DNA from: Leeuwenhoekiella sp.
GTDB taxonomy: Bacteria; Bacteroidota; Bacteroidia; Flavobacteriales; Flavobacteriaceae
DNA length: 64,000 nt
NCBI GenBank assembly: GCA_002708845.1
Contig: PAPI01000024.1
Location: forward strand, 434,001-498,000
Reading direction: 5' to 3'
In this document: piece after piece, positions 52,908-62,932 of the stretch
Layout: each line of letters begins with the position of its first letter
How positions within the stretch are numbered: the stretch's first letter is position 1
The notes under the pieces: generated by a model
What the model was told of the DNA's origin: nothing
The model's input: only the letters and a program-made list of their open reading frames with translations
Databases searched by the model: none
Translations under genes and position numbers: made by a program

Positions 52908-55900
52908 ATGATTAAAAATTCTACGCTTCTTGGGAAAGCTGCGTTTACGCTTTTCCTTATTTTTTCTGTTGGTTTTTCTTCTCAAACCTTTGCGCAGTGT
53001 GCCGGAGATGACGGCACGACAAACCTGTGTGACAAAAGCACACAACAAATTGTAGATCTTTTTGATGCCCTTGAAGGAACTCCTCAGACCGGTGGTACCT
53101 GGACTGATGACGATAACAGTGGCGGTTTGAATACCACTAACGGTATGCTTAACACCTGGCAAATTGTGCGAGGCGGAACCTTTCGATACACCTATACCGT
53201 AGAAGGTGTTGCAGGCTGTACTGATAATTCTGCCACAGTAACCCTTGTTCTAGGAAGCTATCCGGGAACTGATGATATGAACGCGGTAGCCTGTGATGAC
53301 GATACCAGCGTAAACCTGTTTCAATTTACTGGAAGCTCTCCAAGTCCTACACTAGATGGTACATGGGCAGTTACCAGCGGTCCGGCAGATGCTTTACAAG
53401 GCAGTGTGTTTAACGCAGCTCAGGCTGGTTTTGGAAATTACGTATTCACCTATACCGTTCCGGCGCAGGGAATTTGCCCGTCTACTTCTTCAACAGTAAT
53501 GTTAGAAGTTATAGAGTCTCCAGAGGCAGGAACCGTTGACCCGGCAGTAGTCACTGCGTTTTGTTTTACCGATGATTTATCTAACCAAACCAACTTTAAC
53601 CTGAGAAATGCGATCGTTGGAGAAGATGATGGAGGTTTTTGGTCAGAAGGTTCTACTTCTGAAATCAACGGGGTTAATGATAATATCATTAACATTGAAA
53701 ACATCCGCAACACCTTTGGAGCGGGTACATACCCATTCACGTATCGCGTTTTCCCAATTAATCCAAATTGTAGCATCAGTGAAGTAACTGTAAGTATTAC
53801 TATCGAAGCTGTTGCTGACTTTACCGATGCGTCTTTGGAATTGACATTTCCTGCTGACGAAGAAGACATTATTTGCGAAAATGAATTACCTATAACTCCT
53901 GTTGCTACCATTACGGGAGACCCTGCTGTAATTTCAGATGGTGATTATGAGGTCTCTTACGAAGTTAGCCCTGCACCCAATAGCGGAAGTGAAACCGTAA
54001 TGGTTACCATAACAAATGGAGCGGGTTCATTTAATGTAAACCCAAACTTCTTTACTGCTGCTGGCGTTGCTGAATTAAACATAACCCAAATTATTGATCC
54101 CAATACTCAAGGTAGTTGTGAAGCGATCATAGATGTGCTTAGCGATACCCTAACCATTATCGCCCTTCCAGATGTATCAGATACACAGATAACTGTAAGT
54201 GAGCCCCTATGCTTTGGTGAAAATGCTACGCTTTCTATCGTAGATGCTGGTACTACTCCGGCAATAGAATTGATTGACGGTGATTACACATTTACCTACA
54301 CCCTAACCATGGAAGCTACCTCTCAGCAATATTCACAAAATGCAACGGTTAGTGGAGGCGCTGCATCAATTACTATAATGGCAAATGCATTACCGGCAGC
54401 TGGTGAGTACTCGGCTACCTTGAATTCCATTTCTAATGAAGCGGATTGTGTTACTCCAACTGATGTTGTTACCTCATTTACTATAGACCCACTTCCTGAT
54501 GCGCAAACGGTAAGCGTTAGCGTTGACAGCACCTGTGAAGGCGAAGAAGTCCTTGTTTCGATTACAGACACTTCAGATCCGGCTAATCTGGCAGATGGCA
54601 CTTATGACTTCACCTACGATCTTAGCGGTTCAATCAATGCTCCTGATCAGACCGTTACCAGTGTGGCAATTGCTAATGGTACGGGAACTTTTAGTATTCC
54701 TTCGGCTTTACTTGCAAACGGAGAAACTACACTTGCGCTTACTTCGGTAGCCAACACCATTAAAACCTGTGCGGCTACTATTGTTACAAATCCTACCGCG
54801 ACTTTTACTATCGTTGCTACGCCAGACCTTTCTGCAAGCACGATTACGGCTGACTCGATTTGTGAAGGAGAATCGGCAAGCGTAAGAATAAGTACCAGTC
54901 CTACACTAGTTGCAGATGGAAACTACAACCTAACCTATACACTTACCGGTGATAATACGGCAGGTGAAACAACTATCCCGATTACTTTTACTGCTGGCGA
55001 GGCCACTTTTCCTATTGATGCGTCGAATCTTGCTAATGTAGGTACAACAAGTATCGCGATAACCGCGCTTACAACCGAAAATCAGGAATGTCCAAGTGCG
55101 GGTCTACCAGCTTCAGTTGATTTGATAGTAAATCCTTTACCAAGTCTTGATAACACCACCTTAGGAACTGATGCATCTTGCGAAGGTGATGATGTCACCA
55201 TCACGCTTACTAATCCTGAGGTTGGAGACGGAACGTATGAAATCACATACCAGCTTAGCGGAGCCAATACACTTGCTGACCAACCCGAAACTTTGGTTTT
55301 TGTTTCAGGAGAAAGCAGTTTTTCAATTGCAGCAGCAGACTTAGCCAATACCGGAACAAATACCGTGAGTATCACCGCAATTACAGATCTAAATACACCA
55401 AACGCGTGTGAAGCTACGGTGACCGGTCTAAGCATTGATTTTACTGTAAATCCAAATCCTGATTTTTCAAACCTGAGCATCAATCAAATTCCCGGAACCT
55501 GCCAGGGAGATGATGTTTCGCTGGTTCTAACTGACGCTAACGGCACTTTAGCTGACGGAACCTATACCGTTACTTACGGCCTCAGCGGAGATAACAATCT
55601 GACCGCGCAGACCGCTTCAGTGACCATTGCATCAGGAACTGGTACACTAGTCATTGACGCTGATCTAATCCCTAATGCAGGTACCACAACTGTGAGTCTG
55701 ACATCATTTATTGATGCCGATACGCTTTGCGAAAGTACTAATGCACCCATGAGTGGAGATTTCACAATTGTTTCTCCCCCTGATTTAGAAAACGCAATGC
55801 TAAGTATTGATGATCTTTGTTTAAATGACTCGCCTGTAAATGTGATGCTCACTGCTCCTAATCTAAGTGATGGTAGTTATACGTTTACCTATGCACTGAG

Positions 55901-58526
55901 CAATGCCTCTACCTCTACCGAAACCGCGATTGTTAGCGCAGTCGCTGTTGTAAATGGGGAAGCTGTATTTGCAATTGATGACGCACTTCTGGAAAATACA
56001 GGACAGACAACACTAAGCATCAGCGAAGTGACTAATGATGACACGACCTGCGTTACAGGAAATTTGGATATTTCAGTTGATTTTGTTGTAAACCCATTAC
56101 CAAGTCTTGATAACACCATCTTAGCAACTGATGCGTCTTGCGAAGGTGATGATGTTACCATCACACTTACTAATCCTGAAGTTGAAGACGGAACGTATGA
56201 AATCACATACCAGCTTAGCGGAGCCAATATACTTGCTGACCAACCCGAAACTTTGGTTTTTGTTTCTGGAGAAGGCAGTTTTTCAATTGCAGCAGCAGAC
56301 TTAGCCAATACCGGAACAAATACCGTGAGTATCACCGCAATTACAGATCTAAATACACCAAACGCTTGTGAGGCTACGGTTACCGGTCTAAGCATTGATT
56401 TTACTGTTAATCCAAATCCTGATTTTTCAAACCTGAGTATCAATCAGATTACCGGTTCCTGCCAGGGAGACGATGCTTCATTGGTTTTAGCAGATACTTC
56501 CGGTACTTTAGCTGACGGAACGTATACCGTTACTTACGATCTCAGTGGGGATAACAATCAGAACGCCCAGACTGCTTCGGTGACCATTGAATCGGGAACC
56601 GGAACTCTGGTCATTGACGCTGATTTAATTGCAAATGCTGGTACCACAACCGTTAGTCTGACATCATTTATCGATGCCACCACGCTTTGCGAAAGTACTA
56701 ACACTCCTGTAAGTGAAGATTTTACCATTGTATCTCCTCCTGATTTAGAAAACGCAACACTAAGCCTTGATAATCTTTGTTTAAATGACTCGCCTGTAAA
56801 TGTGATGCTGACTGCTCCTAATCTAAGTGATGGTAGTTATACATTTACCTATGAACTTAGCAACGCTTCTACCGCAACCGCGATTGTTAGCGCAGTCTCG
56901 GTTGTAAATGGTGAGGCTTTATTTACAATTGATGACGCACTTCTGGAAAATACAGGGCCGACAACGCTAAGCATCAGCGAAGTGACTAATGATGACTCGA
57001 ATTGTGTTACCTCAAATTTGGATATTTCCGTTGATTTTGTTGTGAATCCGTTACCAGTAATTGAAAGCGAAAATCTTTCTGTATCTGATATCTGTTTAGA
57101 AGAAGGTACAACCGTTGAAATCAACGGGACTGACCTTGCTGATGGAGATTATGAAGTGAGCTATGAACTTACCGGAGCCAATACGTCTTCGGCTACCGAA
57201 ACTCTAACATTTGTTGATGGTAGTGCTTCAATCCTATTGGATGCGAGTATTCTTTCTGCTTCAGGTTCCAATGCATTCAATCTTACCCAGGTGATTAACC
57301 TTAGCACTTCGTGTGTGAGTACAAATGCGGCTACTGTAAGTTTTGTTGTAAATCCTATTCCTGATGTGGCTGATGGCCAACTGGAAACTTCAGACATCTG
57401 TCTCAATGAAGACGGATTTGTAAGCTTTACAAACGCTACCGGTCTTGCTGATGGAGAATATACCATTACATACGATCTTTCCGGAGCGAATACGGCAAAT
57501 GATGTTACTACTACTTTAAGTATAACTTCCGCAAGCGGAAGTTTTGAAATTCCTGCTGCATCACTTACTGAAACCGGCATTACAACTTTCACCCTAACCC
57601 TTGTAAGCAGCGCGGCGGGTTGTGATTCTGATCCATTAATTATTGCTGATGATTTTGAAGTGCTTCCGCTTCCGGATGCCGACGGACTTTCAATTTCAAT
57701 TGCTGATGTTTGTTTTGGTGAGCCTGCTAGCGTTAATCTATCTGGTGCGACACTTTTAGCTGATGCAGATTATTTTGTAACCTATGAATTAAGCGGAGCT
57801 AATACAAGCGAAGCAATTACAGAAACCCTTTCATTTACGGGAGGAGCTGCGACCTTGAATCTGGATTCAGTTCTCATAGCCAATAGCGGTAGTACTACAG
57901 TAACTATAGTTGATATACAAAGTTCTACAACTATATGCAGTGCCTTAAATATAGACCTTCCTGCAGATTCATTTATTGCTGAAGATCCTGCATTGCCTAC
58001 TTTGGCTTCAGGTAGCGAAGTTTTCTGTATCAATGACTCACCAACAGTGGCTGATCTCGAAGCTCGGGTAACCAGTTCATTTACAGTTGTAACCTATAAC
58101 GCAGCAACTGGTGGAACTGCTCTTAATGTTGGAACTGCATTAACAGATAACACCACGTATTATCTAGGAGTCATTAACGGAAATTCAGGATGCGAAAGCT
58201 CAGAACGCCTGGCCATAACCGTTGATTTAAGTGGTTGTGATTCGGTATTTATCCCTAACGGATTTTCACCAAATGGAGACGGTATCAACGATGTCTTTGA
58301 AATGAAAAATATCGACCTCATCTACCCGGATTACTCCATTGAAATCTTTAACCGAAACGGAAGCGTAGTTTTTAAAGGCAATGCATCAACCGGTTTTTGG
58401 AATGGTAAAGCAAACACCAACAACTTAGGTGGTAATACACTTCCAAACGGTGTTTATTTCTACATCATCAATTTTAATGACGGTCAGACCGGCCCAAAAC
58501 AAGGTAACGTATATCTCAACCGATAA
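52908..58526 (+). CDS. Large repetitive T9SS-exported adhesin-like protein (SprB-type)
   Basis: This 1872-residue protein has a signal peptide (FSSQTFAQ). About 300 residues of beta-sandwich segments come first. Thirteen tandem modules of roughly 100-110 residues follow, each with a pattern like P-D, SxCEGD, LADGTYxxTYxLSG and a terminal T-FTV-NP strand. An Ig-like domain near residues 1670-1760 leads to a C-terminal gliding motility-associated (CHU_C, type B T9SS) domain with IPNGFSPNGDGINDVF and LPNGVYFYII. It is expected to be exported and displayed on the cell surface for adhesion or gliding. Modules 5-7 and 8-10 are a recent duplication. The next gene encodes the PorP/SprF partner typical of such adhesins. 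Confidence 0.88.
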   Translation: MIKNSTLLGKAAFTLFLIFSVGFSSQTFAQCAGDDGTTNLCDKSTQQIVDLFDALEGTPQTGGTWTDDDNSGGLNTTNGMLNTWQIVRGGTFRYTYTVEGVAGCTDNSATVTLVLGSYPGTDDMNAVACDDDTSVNLFQFTGSSPSPTLDGTWAVTSGPADALQGSVFNAAQAGFGNYVFTYTVPAQGICPSTSSTVMLEVIESPEAGTVDPAVVTAFCFTDDLSNQTNFNLRNAIVGEDDGGFWSEGSTSEINGVNDNIINIENIRNTFGAGTYPFTYRVFPINPNCSISEVTVSITIEAVADFTDASLELTFPADEEDIICENELPITPVATITGDPAVISDGDYEVSYEVSPAPNSGSETVMVTITNGAGSFNVNPNFFTAAGVAELNITQIIDPNTQGSCEAIIDVLSDTLTIIALPDVSDTQITVSEPLCFGENATLSIVDAGTTPAIELIDGDYTFTYTLTMEATSQQYSQNATVSGGAASITIMANALPAAGEYSATLNSISNEADCVTPTDVVTSFTIDPLPDAQTVSVSVDSTCEGEEVLVSITDTSDPANLADGTYDFTYDLSGSINAPDQTVTSVAIANGTGTFSIPSALLANGETTLALTSVANTIKTCAATIVTNPTATFTIVATPDLSASTITADSICEGESASVRISTSPTLVADGNYNLTYTLTGDNTAGETTIPITFTAGEATFPIDASNLANVGTTSIAITALTTENQECPSAGLPASVDLIVNPLPSLDNTTLGTDASCEGDDVTITLTNPEVGDGTYEITYQLSGANTLADQPETLVFVSGESSFSIAAADLANTGTNTVSITAITDLNTPNACEATVTGLSIDFTVNPNPDFSNLSINQIPGTCQGDDVSLVLTDANGTLADGTYTVTYGLSGDNNLTAQTASVTIASGTGTLVIDADLIPNAGTTTVSLTSFIDADTLCESTNAPMSGDFTIVSPPDLENAMLSIDDLCLNDSPVNVMLTAPNLSDGSYTFTYALSNASTSTETAIVSAVAVVNGEAVFAIDDALLENTGQTTLSISEVTNDDTTCVTGNLDISVDFVVNPLPSLDNTILATDASCEGDDVTITLTNPEVEDGTYEITYQLSGANILADQPETLVFVSGEGSFSIAAADLANTGTNTVSITAITDLNTPNACEATVTGLSIDFTVNPNPDFSNLSINQITGSCQGDDASLVLADTSGTLADGTYTVTYDLSGDNNQNAQTASVTIESGTGTLVIDADLIANAGTTTVSLTSFIDATTLCESTNTPVSEDFTIVSPPDLENATLSLDNLCLNDSPVNVMLTAPNLSDGSYTFTYELSNASTATAIVSAVSVVNGEALFTIDDALLENTGPTTLSISEVTNDDSNCVTSNLDISVDFVVNPLPVIESENLSVSDICLEEGTTVEINGTDLADGDYEVSYELTGANTSSATETLTFVDGSASILLDASILSASGSNAFNLTQVINLSTSCVSTNAATVSFVVNPIPDVADGQLETSDICLNEDGFVSFTNATGLADGEYTITYDLSGANTANDVTTTLSITSASGSFEIPAASLTETGITTFTLTLVSSAAGCDSDPLIIADDFEVLPLPDADGLSISIADVCFGEPASVNLSGATLLADADYFVTYELSGANTSEAITETLSFTGGAATLNLDSVLIANSGSTTVTIVDIQSSTTICSALNIDLPADSFIAEDPALPTLASGSEVFCINDSPTVADLEARVTSSFTVVTYNAATGGTALNVGTALTDNTTYYLGVINGNSGCESSERLAITVDLSGCDSVFIPNGFSPNGDGINDVFEMKNIDLIYPDYSIEIFNRNGSVVFKGNASTGFWNGKANTNNLGGNTLPNGVYFYIINFNDGQTGPKQGNVYLNR
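55131..56090 (+). repeat. Tandem duplication, copy 1 (960 bp)
   Basis: This block encodes three consecutive adhesin modules (320 residues). It is repeated immediately downstream in the same frame at an offset of exactly 960 bases. By eye, 10 of the first 240 aligned positions differ. Confidence 0.9.
56091..57044 (+). repeat. Tandem duplication, copy 2 (954 bp)
   Basis: This is the second copy of the three-module block. It is 6 bases shorter because of an in-frame two-codon loss near 56870 (NASTATAIV against NASTSTETAIV). Several silent and missense differences show it is not a collapsed or duplicated read artefact. Confidence 0.9.
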
Positions 58527-58541
58527 AAAAGGATTATTTCG

Positions 58542-59486
58542 ATGAAAATTTCAACTTCAATATTCACAGTATTTGCAGCTCTTGTCCTTTTTTGCGGTAG
58601 CATATATGGACAACAGGATCCTGAGTATACTCAGTATATGTATAATATGAGCGTAATCAATCCAGCTTACGCCTCAGTAAACAAAGCCAAAGTAGGCGCA
58701 CTTTACCGCTCGCAATGGGTGGGCATAGATGGTGCACCCACAACAGCCAGCTTCTTTGGTCATTTACCTATGTCAGATAAAGTAGAACTGGGTCTTAACC
58801 TTGTTCACGATGAGATTGGAAACGTGGTTCAGGAAACCAATCTCAATGCTGATTTTGCCTATAAGCTACAGGTTCAAAAAGATGCAACCCTCTCTTTAGG
58901 TATAAAGGCTGGTGCTTCTTTTTTTAGCACTGATTTTAGCAATATTCAGCTCGGCACTGGCGGACCGGCAACAGACCCTTCATTTCAGCAAAATATCAAT
59001 CAAACCTACCCTACCATTGGGATAGGTGCCTATTATTTTTCTGAAAACTATTATCTGGGGCTTTCTACACCCAATCTTATTGCTTCAAAACACATAGAAG
59101 ATCAGGATGGTGTGCAACGTCTGGGAAGTGAAAATACCCATTACTTCCTCACCGGAGGTTATGTTTTTGAACCTTCAGAAAATCTTCAATTTAAACCCTC
59201 ATTTATGGCTCGCTGGGTAAACGGTGCGCCGGTAAGTGTGGATGTAAATGCCAACGTGCGCTTCAATCAGCGCTTTGAGGCAGGTATTGGTTATCGTATT
59301 GATGATGCTGTGACCGGTATGGTTAATTTTGAAGTTACTCAGGGAATACGAGTGGGTTATGCCTATGACTATACTACCTCAAATCTTGGACAATACAACA
59401 ATGGAAGCCACGAAGTGATGGTGCTATTTGATTTTGATATATTCAATAACATCCCATCTTACCGTAAATCTCCCCGATTCTTCTAA
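58542..59486 (+). CDS. PorP/SprF family T9SS membrane protein
   Basis: This 314-residue protein has a signal peptide (GSIYGQQDPEYTQYMYN). The sequence that follows is the PorP/SprF start (NPAYASVNKAKVGALYRSQWVGIDGAP). A beta-barrel follows, rich in alternating strands, ending in VMVLFDFDIFNNIP. SprF in Flavobacterium johnsoniae is needed to export or stabilise the SprB adhesin, and type B C-terminal domains usually pair with a nearby PorP/SprF. Here it lies 15 bases after the adhesin gene, so they form a natural pair in the outer membrane. Confidence 0.93.
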   Translation: MKISTSIFTVFAALVLFCGSIYGQQDPEYTQYMYNMSVINPAYASVNKAKVGALYRSQWVGIDGAPTTASFFGHLPMSDKVELGLNLVHDEIGNVVQETNLNADFAYKLQVQKDATLSLGIKAGASFFSTDFSNIQLGTGGPATDPSFQQNINQTYPTIGIGAYYFSENYYLGLSTPNLIASKHIEDQDGVQRLGSENTHYFLTGGYVFEPSENLQFKPSFMARWVNGAPVSVDVNANVRFNQRFEAGIGYRIDDAVTGMVNFEVTQGIRVGYAYDYTTSNLGQYNNGSHEVMVLFDFDIFNNIPSYRKSPRFF

Positions 59487-59503
59487 ATTACAGCACCTTA
59501 ACT

Positions 59504-61384
59504 ATGAAAAATCTTACCCTCTTCGTTATTCTGCTAGCTGTTTGCCAAGTAGGATATACTCAAACCAAAAACCTGCAGCAGGCTCATAAGCTCTTTGCCA
59601 ATCAGGCATACGCCGAAGCCATCGAAGCGTATACAACCGAAGCCGAAAATGAAAGTCTGGATACGCTGGCTACTCGCAATCTGGCTGATGCCTACTATTA
59701 CACGCAAAATGCGGCTAAGGCTACAGAAACTTATGCTGATTTATGGGAATTAAATTCTGAACAGGACAAAGCTGTTTTGTATAGATATGCCGATGCAGCA
59801 AAACGCAGCAGTGATTACGAAAAAGCCAATGAGCTACTATCTTCCTATACCAGCGAAGAAGTAAACGTTTTAAAAGATATGGAAGCTCACGATGAAACTG
59901 TTGAGCAGTTTTTCTTTCCTGAAATTCTGGATGCAAGCTCTGCTTACAATGATTTTGGCGCTGCCTATTACGATCGTCAAATTATTTTTGCTTCAGACCG
60001 AAATGCCGCCCGCCCTATTTACCCCTGGACCGGCAGACCGTATCTTGATCTGTACTATGCTAACGTGAACGGAAGCGCCATTACAGATGATGGTGAATTT
60101 CCGGGAATGATCAATACCGATACGCACGAAAGTAATGCGGTTTTCAGCCCCGACGGGAAGAAAATGTATTTTACACGTACTAGCAATGATTTTACGCGTA
60201 TTCGCGGTGCTAAGGTGGCCGTATTGCAAATTTACAGCGCCGAACTGGTAAGTGGCCAGTGGGGTAATATTCAACTTTTACCTTTCAGTTCAGACCAGTA
60301 CTCTGTAGCGCACCCTGCCATAAGTCCAGATGGTAAGGCTATTTACTTCAGTAGTGATATGCCGGGAGGTTTTGGGAGTTTTGATATTTATAAAGTAACA
60401 CTAAATGACGACGGTTCGTTCTCTGCTCCTGTCAATTTAGGTAATCGCATTAATAGTGATAAGCTGGAGCAGTTCCCATTCATTTCTGATGCAGGAAGCC
60501 TTTATTTTGCTTCTAATCGTGCCGAAGGTTTGGGCGGTCTTGACCTGTATCGCAGTAAAGCCTCTGGTGAGGCCTTTGCAGATGCCTATAATCTAGGTAC
60601 TTCTATCAATTCAAACGCAGATGATTTTGCCTTGATTATGAAAGAAAATCAGAGTACCGGTTTCTTCTCTTCTAATCGAACCGGTAAAGACAAACTATAC
60701 CGCTTTGAAACATTACCTAATATCAATTATCAAATCATAGGTAATGTAGACAACAAAAAAACACTTGAGCCAATTCCGGGAGCAAAAGTTACCTTGTTCA
60801 GACCAGAAACAGGAACGCTGGTTACCGCAACTACCGATGAAGAAGGAAGCTTTAAATTTGAGGTACGCCCTAATAGTTTGTATAAGGTAAAAGCTTCAAA
60901 AGAACTTTTTGTACCTATCGAAAAAGATGTGCGTATTGAGTATTCACGCAATACAAAGACCGCTTTAAGATTGTATATGGAAGCTTATGCCGATACCGAA
61001 GAAATTGTTATGGTTAATGAGCGTAACCAACTTACCCAGATCAACCTCGAAAAGATTTATTTTGATTTTGATAAAGCAAACATAAGACCGGATGCTGCTC
61101 TTACACTCAATAAACTGGTGAGCATTATGCAGAAATATCCCGAAATGAAAGTAGAGATTGGATCGCATACCGACTTACGTGGTCCGGAAAGTTACAATCA
61201 GGAGTTGGCTGAACGTCGTGCACAGGCTACCCGCGACTATGTGATTTCAAAAGGAATTGATGCAGATCGCCTAACCGCAAAAGGATACGGTGAATCTGAC
61301 CCGATTAACGATTGTGATGAAATGAAGTGTACAGATGAGCAGCACGATGAAAACCGTCGCAGTGAGTTTACCATTATCAATTAA
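59504..61384 (+). CDS. OmpA-family protein with TPR and PD40 repeats
   Basis: This 626-residue protein has a signal peptide (VGYTQ). TPR-like helices come first (about 25-130), then PD40/WD40-like propeller repeats such as FSPDGKKMYF and SPDGKAIYFSSDMPGGFGS. A carboxypeptidase-regulatory-like domain (about 405-475) and an OmpA C-terminal peptidoglycan-binding domain (IYFDFDKANIRPDA, SHTDLRGP, NRRSEFTI) follow. The architecture resembles PorE-like anchors of the type IX machinery, linking outer-membrane components to peptidoglycan. It is the third gene of the adhesin operon, 17 bases after the SprF-like gene, and is closed by the hairpin at 61401-61438. Confidence 0.9.
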   Translation: MKNLTLFVILLAVCQVGYTQTKNLQQAHKLFANQAYAEAIEAYTTEAENESLDTLATRNLADAYYYTQNAAKATETYADLWELNSEQDKAVLYRYADAAKRSSDYEKANELLSSYTSEEVNVLKDMEAHDETVEQFFFPEILDASSAYNDFGAAYYDRQIIFASDRNAARPIYPWTGRPYLDLYYANVNGSAITDDGEFPGMINTDTHESNAVFSPDGKKMYFTRTSNDFTRIRGAKVAVLQIYSAELVSGQWGNIQLLPFSSDQYSVAHPAISPDGKAIYFSSDMPGGFGSFDIYKVTLNDDGSFSAPVNLGNRINSDKLEQFPFISDAGSLYFASNRAEGLGGLDLYRSKASGEAFADAYNLGTSINSNADDFALIMKENQSTGFFSSNRTGKDKLYRFETLPNINYQIIGNVDNKKTLEPIPGAKVTLFRPETGTLVTATTDEEGSFKFEVRPNSLYKVKASKELFVPIEKDVRIEYSRNTKTALRLYMEAYADTEEIVMVNERNQLTQINLEKIYFDFDKANIRPDAALTLNKLVSIMQKYPEMKVEIGSHTDLRGPESYNQELAERRAQATRDYVISKGIDADRLTAKGYGESDPINDCDEMKCTDEQHDENRRSEFTIIN

Positions 61385-61400
61385 TAAACAAACCTCTATA

Positions 61401-61438
61401 ACTAAAAAATCCCATCAACATTGACGGGATTTTTTAGT
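61401..61438. terminator. Bidirectional terminator after the adhesin operon
   Basis: A perfect 13-bp inverted repeat (ACTAAAAAATCCC at 61401-61413, GGGATTTTTTAGT at 61426-61438) has a 12-base loop. A-run and T-run arms serve both the OmpA gene and the convergent AAA+ gene ending at 61454. Confidence 0.88.
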
Positions 61439-61453
61439 TTGTAGCGCTATGCA

Positions 61454-62917
61454 TTAAAGTCCTTTAATATAACTTCCGTAGAGGTCATTAAAACGCATTC
61501 CGTCAGAAAGGCGGTATTTGCTCAACTTTTTATACTCTACCAATGCCCAAAGCACAAACTCTTTCATAAAGTATTTGTCTTTTGGTTCCAGATCGGGTTG
61601 GTGGCTATTAATCAATTCTTCAAGCGGAGTGATCGAATCTAAAGTCTTTTTATATTCCGCTTCGCTTAAATCATCCAGTAATCTGAAATCGGCCTGATCA
61701 AAAAACCAGGATACAATATCATCATAAGGACTTTTTTCGCTTTCTTTCTCCAGCTTTTTGATTTCAGGGAAATAGGTGATAAATAACGTTTTAATAGCAT
61801 CTCCAACTAAGGTCTGGGCAACATTTGCAGCTCCCTCCTGCTCTCCTTCATAAACCAGCTCAACCTTACCGGTAATCGCGGGAATCATTCCCATAAAGTC
61901 TCCTAAACGTACCTGAGTATCTTCTTCACCGGCCAAAAGCGCTCTACGCTCAGCCGTACTGAGCAGATTTTCAAAAGCAGTTATACTCATACGGGCACTA
62001 ACCCCACTTTTTGCATCTATATATTCGCTGTTACGAGCTTCAAAACTAATTTGCTCCAGCAAATCTTTAGCTAACGAAGGCACATAAATACGATCTGCTG
62101 CACGCTCATCACTTTTAGCCTCCTGCTGGGTGATCGTTCGTGCTATCTCAATATTTTCGGGATAGTGCGTGAGAATTTGAGAGCCTATTCGATCTTTAAG
62201 CGGAGTAACAATGCTTCCGCGATTGGTGTAATCTTCGGGGTTTGCGGTAAAAACAAATTGAAGGTCTAAAGGCAAACGCAACTTAAATCCACGAATTTGA
62301 ATGTCTCCTTCCTGTAAAATATTGAATAATGCCACCTGAATGCGGGCCTGTAAATCGGGTAATTCATTTATCACAAAGATGCAGCGATTGGCACGAGGAA
62401 TCATACCGAAATGAATCACGCGGTCATCAGCATAACTCAGTTTGAGATTTGCAGCTTTTATGGGATCTACATCCCCTATCAAATCGGCTACGGTTACATC
62501 TGGAGTAGCCAGTTTTTCGGCGAAACGCTCATCCCGGTGCAACCAGGTAATTGGGGTGTCATCGCCTTTTTCTGCAATAAGCTCTTTTGCATAACGCGAT
62601 AATGGTTTTAAAGGATCGTCATTTAATTCAGACCCCTCCACTACCGGAATCCACGCATCAAGTAATTGAACCATCAAACGTGCCAGACGGGTTTTTGCCT
62701 GCCCACGCAGTCCCAGTAAATTGATATTGTGTTTCGAAAGGATAGCTCGTTCAAGTTCAGGAATTACGGTGTATTCATATCCGTGAATACCCTCAAATGA
62801 ATTGACTTTATTTTTTATGTTTTTCAGCAAATTTGCGCGTAACTCATCCTTAATACTTCGGCTTACGTAGCCTGATTTTTTAAGTTCGCCCAATGTTGAA
62901 CTAGTTGGTTTACTCAT
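61454..62917 (-). CDS. ChlI/MoxR-like AAA+ ATPase with atypical Walker motifs
   Basis: This 487-residue cytosolic protein resembles magnesium-chelatase subunit I/MoxR ATPases. The P-loop is GLRGQAKTR (residues 69-77), with Ala74 where the usual Gly stands. The Walker B region is CIFVINELPDL, with Asn184-Glu185 rather than Asp-Glu. FTANPEDYTNRG (sensor 1 region) and a helical C-terminal lid follow. Such ATPases work with a VWA-domain partner as a chelatase-like or chaperone-like pair. The VWA gene lies two genes upstream in the same direction, separated by a sulfurtransferase gene. The substrate is unknown. It is not a tetrapyrrole gene by context. Confidence 0.82.
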   Translation of the reverse strand: MSKPTSSTLGELKKSGYVSRSIKDELRANLLKNIKNKVNSFEGIHGYEYTVIPELERAILSKHNINLLGLRGQAKTRLARLMVQLLDAWIPVVEGSELNDDPLKPLSRYAKELIAEKGDDTPITWLHRDERFAEKLATPDVTVADLIGDVDPIKAANLKLSYADDRVIHFGMIPRANRCIFVINELPDLQARIQVALFNILQEGDIQIRGFKLRLPLDLQFVFTANPEDYTNRGSIVTPLKDRIGSQILTHYPENIEIARTITQQEAKSDERAADRIYVPSLAKDLLEQISFEARNSEYIDAKSGVSARMSITAFENLLSTAERRALLAGEEDTQVRLGDFMGMIPAITGKVELVYEGEQEGAANVAQTLVGDAIKTLFITYFPEIKKLEKESEKSPYDDIVSWFFDQADFRLLDDLSEAEYKKTLDSITPLEELINSHQPDLEPKDKYFMKEFVLWALVEYKKLSKYRLSDGMRFNDLYGSYIKGL

Positions 62918-62932
62918 TTTTCAATTTTTATT

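Noticed and set aside
55082-57592. Several long minus-strand frames inside the adhesin gene
   Set aside because: They recur with the repeated modules and mirror their codon pattern, so they are shadows of the adhesin.
54100-57700. Regular repeats that could suggest a CRISPR array
   Set aside because: The repeat unit is about 310-320 bases, coding and diverged; there are no short identical repeats with unique spacers.
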